A stretch of DNA of 64,000 nucleotides. Source: Candidatus Kuenenia stuttgartensis. Lineage in GTDB: Bacteria; Pseudomonadota; Alphaproteobacteria; SMXS01. Shown piece after piece: positions 62,489 to 64,000 of this stretch (position 1 is its first letter; every line of letters starts with the position of its first letter). Under the pieces are notes generated by a model. That model ran no database searches. It was given only the letters and a program-made list of their open reading frames with translations, and had not been told where the DNA came from. The position numbers and the translations under genes were made by a program. Location: the NCBI GenBank assembly GCA_943329845.2, contig CALQFM020000003.1, positions 38,878 through 102,877 on the forward strand, read 5' to 3'.

Positions 62489-63721
62489 ATGCCGCTTACC
62501 GATTCTGCGATCCGTGTCCTGAAGCCCCGCGACAAGGCCTACAAGGTAGCTGACGAGAAGGGTCTTTATCTGCTTGTCACGCCTCCCGGGGGCCGCCTTT
62601 GGAAGCTGAAATTTCGCACCGCTGTGGGTGCCGAGAAGAAGCTGTCCCTTGGTGCATATCCGGAAATCAGCCTCAAGGACGCGCGCGATCTCAGGGACAG
62701 GGCTCGCTCCAGTCTGGCCAATGGCATCGATCCGGCTGAGAGAAAACGGCGAGAGAAGCAGTTGGCGCGAATCAACGCGGACAACACTTTCAGCGCCGTC
62801 GCCAAGTCATACATCGAGAAGAATCGGCGCGATGGACTGGCGGAAGCCACCGTGCAAAAGCGCGAATGGTTTCTAAGGCTGCTGGAGAGGGCGATCGGCA
62901 GCCGGCCAGTGGGCGAAATCGAGCCCTACGAGGTGCTCGACGCCGTCCGCCCCTATGAGGCGGCCAAGAACGAGGAGAAGGCCCACCGCACTCTCCAGTT
63001 TGTGGGGCAGGTGTTCCGATACGCCATTGCCAACCAACTCGCCAAGAGCGACCCGACTCGCGACCTGCGAGGCGCGCTGGTCAGCCGCAAGCCCAAGCAT
63101 CATGCGGCAATCCTTGAGCCCAAGCGGGTGGGCGAGTTACTGCGCGCCATCGACGGTTACGAAGGGCAGCCGATCACAAAGGTCGCCCTTCAATTTTCTC
63201 CTCTTGTCTTCGTCCGCCCCGGCGAACTGCGCCATGCGGAATGGAGCGAGATCGACCTTGATGCGGCAGTCTGGCGGATACCCGCCACCAAGATGAAGGG
63301 GCGGCTGGAACACGCTGTCCCGCTCGCGACGCAGGCTGTGGCGCTATTGAAATTTGCGCGAGGCCTGACAGGCAGCGGCAGGTATGTCTTTCCGTCGATC
63401 CGCTCAACGAAGATGCCCATGTCCGAGAACACCGTGAATGCAGCGCTCAGGCGGCTGGGCTACTCGGGTGACGAAATGACCGCTCACGGTTTCCGGGCGA
63501 TGGCGAGCACGCTGCTGAACGAGAGCGGCAAGTGGTCGCCCGATGCGATCGAACGCGCCCTGGCGCACAAGGACAAGGATATTGTGAGGGCGGCCTATCA
63601 TCGCGGTGCGCACTGGAAAGAGAGGGTCGAGATGGCCCAATGGTGGGCGGACTACCTCGATTCGCTAAAGGTGGGCGCTTCTATCATTCCAATCCGTGCA
63701 GTGCTCAGCGGAGATGCCTGA
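62489..63721 (+). CDS. P4-family tyrosine integrase
   Basis: This 410-residue site-specific recombinase has the N-terminal DUF4102-type arm domain (LTDSAIRVLKPRDKAYKVADEKGLYLLV), a SAM-like core-binding domain near residues 100-190, and the catalytic domain. Active-site residues visible are Arg in FVRPGELRHAEW (about residue 241), HGFR, and the terminal AHKDKDIVRAAYHRG with the nucleophile Tyr. Nothing is truncated, so it may be active. It starts 166 bp after tRNA-Thr(CGU), the standard layout of an island integrated in a tRNA gene. ATG 62489 has AAAGG upstream. The cargo genes and the second attachment site lie to the right of the window. Confidence 0.94.
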   Translation: MPLTDSAIRVLKPRDKAYKVADEKGLYLLVTPPGGRLWKLKFRTAVGAEKKLSLGAYPEISLKDARDLRDRARSSLANGIDPAERKRREKQLARINADNTFSAVAKSYIEKNRRDGLAEATVQKREWFLRLLERAIGSRPVGEIEPYEVLDAVRPYEAAKNEEKAHRTLQFVGQVFRYAIANQLAKSDPTRDLRGALVSRKPKHHAAILEPKRVGELLRAIDGYEGQPITKVALQFSPLVFVRPGELRHAEWSEIDLDAAVWRIPATKMKGRLEHAVPLATQAVALLKFARGLTGSGRYVFPSIRSTKMPMSENTVNAALRRLGYSGDEMTAHGFRAMASTLLNESGKWSPDAIERALAHKDKDIVRAAYHRGAHWKERVEMAQWWADYLDSLKVGASIIPIRAVLSGDA

Positions 63722-64000
63722 CGCCGGATCTGATGGAGCGCAGGCAGACGGCTATGGAGCCGGCGCTGCAATGCGCCTTGCTGGCTAAGCACCCCTACTT
63801 ATTCGGAATCAATAGGGGACCCCTGGGCTTCTCGCTGCATACCCCGGGGATACCTTCATGAGCGAATAGAAAACCGGGTCAACTTGTGCGTGCGGGATAA
63901 GCACCATTTTTCAAGTTTAGTCGTTACCGCGCGCGCCGGGCGCAGCCGGACGAGCGCCCTATGGCATAAACTGGCCGTACTAGGTCGGCGGTCGGGGGGG
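63722..64000. other. Unassigned region after the integrase
   Basis: These 279 bases carry only short open frames with no recognisable product and no clear ribosome binding site. The DNA is somewhat less GC-rich than the chromosome and should belong to the integrated element. I see no repeat of the tRNA-Thr 3' end here. Confidence 0.5.

Noticed and set aside
1..64000. CRISPR arrays, rRNA genes, insertion sequences
   Set aside because: No regularly spaced repeats, rRNA segments or transposase motifs were seen on either strand.

Overview
The window reads as chromosome of a GC-rich (about two thirds G+C by eye) alphaproteobacterium. The support is indirect: a class I lysyl-tRNA synthetase, a squalene-hopene cyclase, a phasin, an lpiA/mprF-acvB pair, an alphaproteobacterial-type 69-residue cold-shock protein and a P4-type integrase beside a tRNA gene. 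Many genes look adapted to hydrophobic or aromatic/terpenoid-like carbon sources: three cytochromes P450, several SDR and MDR oxidoreductases, an acyl-CoA synthetase, an enoyl-CoA hydratase, two SMP-30 lactonases, a TonB-dependent receptor and several MFS carriers. I do not name a genus.

Layout. 1-5.2 kb (minus strand): the 5' part of a patatin-like phospholipase gene, a SixA-type phosphatase, a TerB-like protein and a DinG-type Fe-S helicase. 5.3-9.7 kb (plus): lysK, a secreted protein, a DUF952 protein and pyrD. 9.8-16.3 kb: a dipeptide epimerase, an enoyl-CoA hydratase, a palindromic repeat, tandem SMP-30 lactonases, a DUF1772 membrane protein, an SDR and an AT-rich orphan gene with a HEPN-like motif. 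16.4-21 kb: a P450 divergent from a marR-emrA-emrB efflux operon with a strong palindrome in the shared control region.

21-35.1 kb is the most coherent accessory block. Seven closely spaced minus-strand genes (two paralogous ABM-fold proteins, P450, MDR reductase, SDR, iron-ADH-like enzyme, acyl-CoA synthetase) face a TonB-dependent receptor followed by an MFS carrier. A reasonable inference is uptake of a hydrophobic compound, P450 hydroxylation, oxidation or reduction, then CoA activation. The substrate cannot be read from the sequence.

35.3-44.5 kb: phasin and a divergent hydrolase, tandem MDR reductases, hemH, a second copy of the palindromic repeat, shc, then rhlE and csp (a cold-shock pair with a long structured csp leader). 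45-50.3 kb: an autotransporter, a CPA2 antiporter and an XRE regulator. 50.4-62.2 kb: three transport or flavin-enzyme genes, a DUF3300 protein, the mprF/lpiA-acvB operon for lysyl-phosphatidylglycerol, and a P450-tetR-carboxymuconolactone decarboxylase operon divergent from a nitroreductase.

62.2 kb to the right edge: tRNA-Thr(CGU) followed by a P4-family integrase marks one end of an integrated element whose cargo lies beyond the window. No CRISPR array, rRNA or insertion sequence was seen. All family calls are by recognition of sequence motifs; no database search was run.
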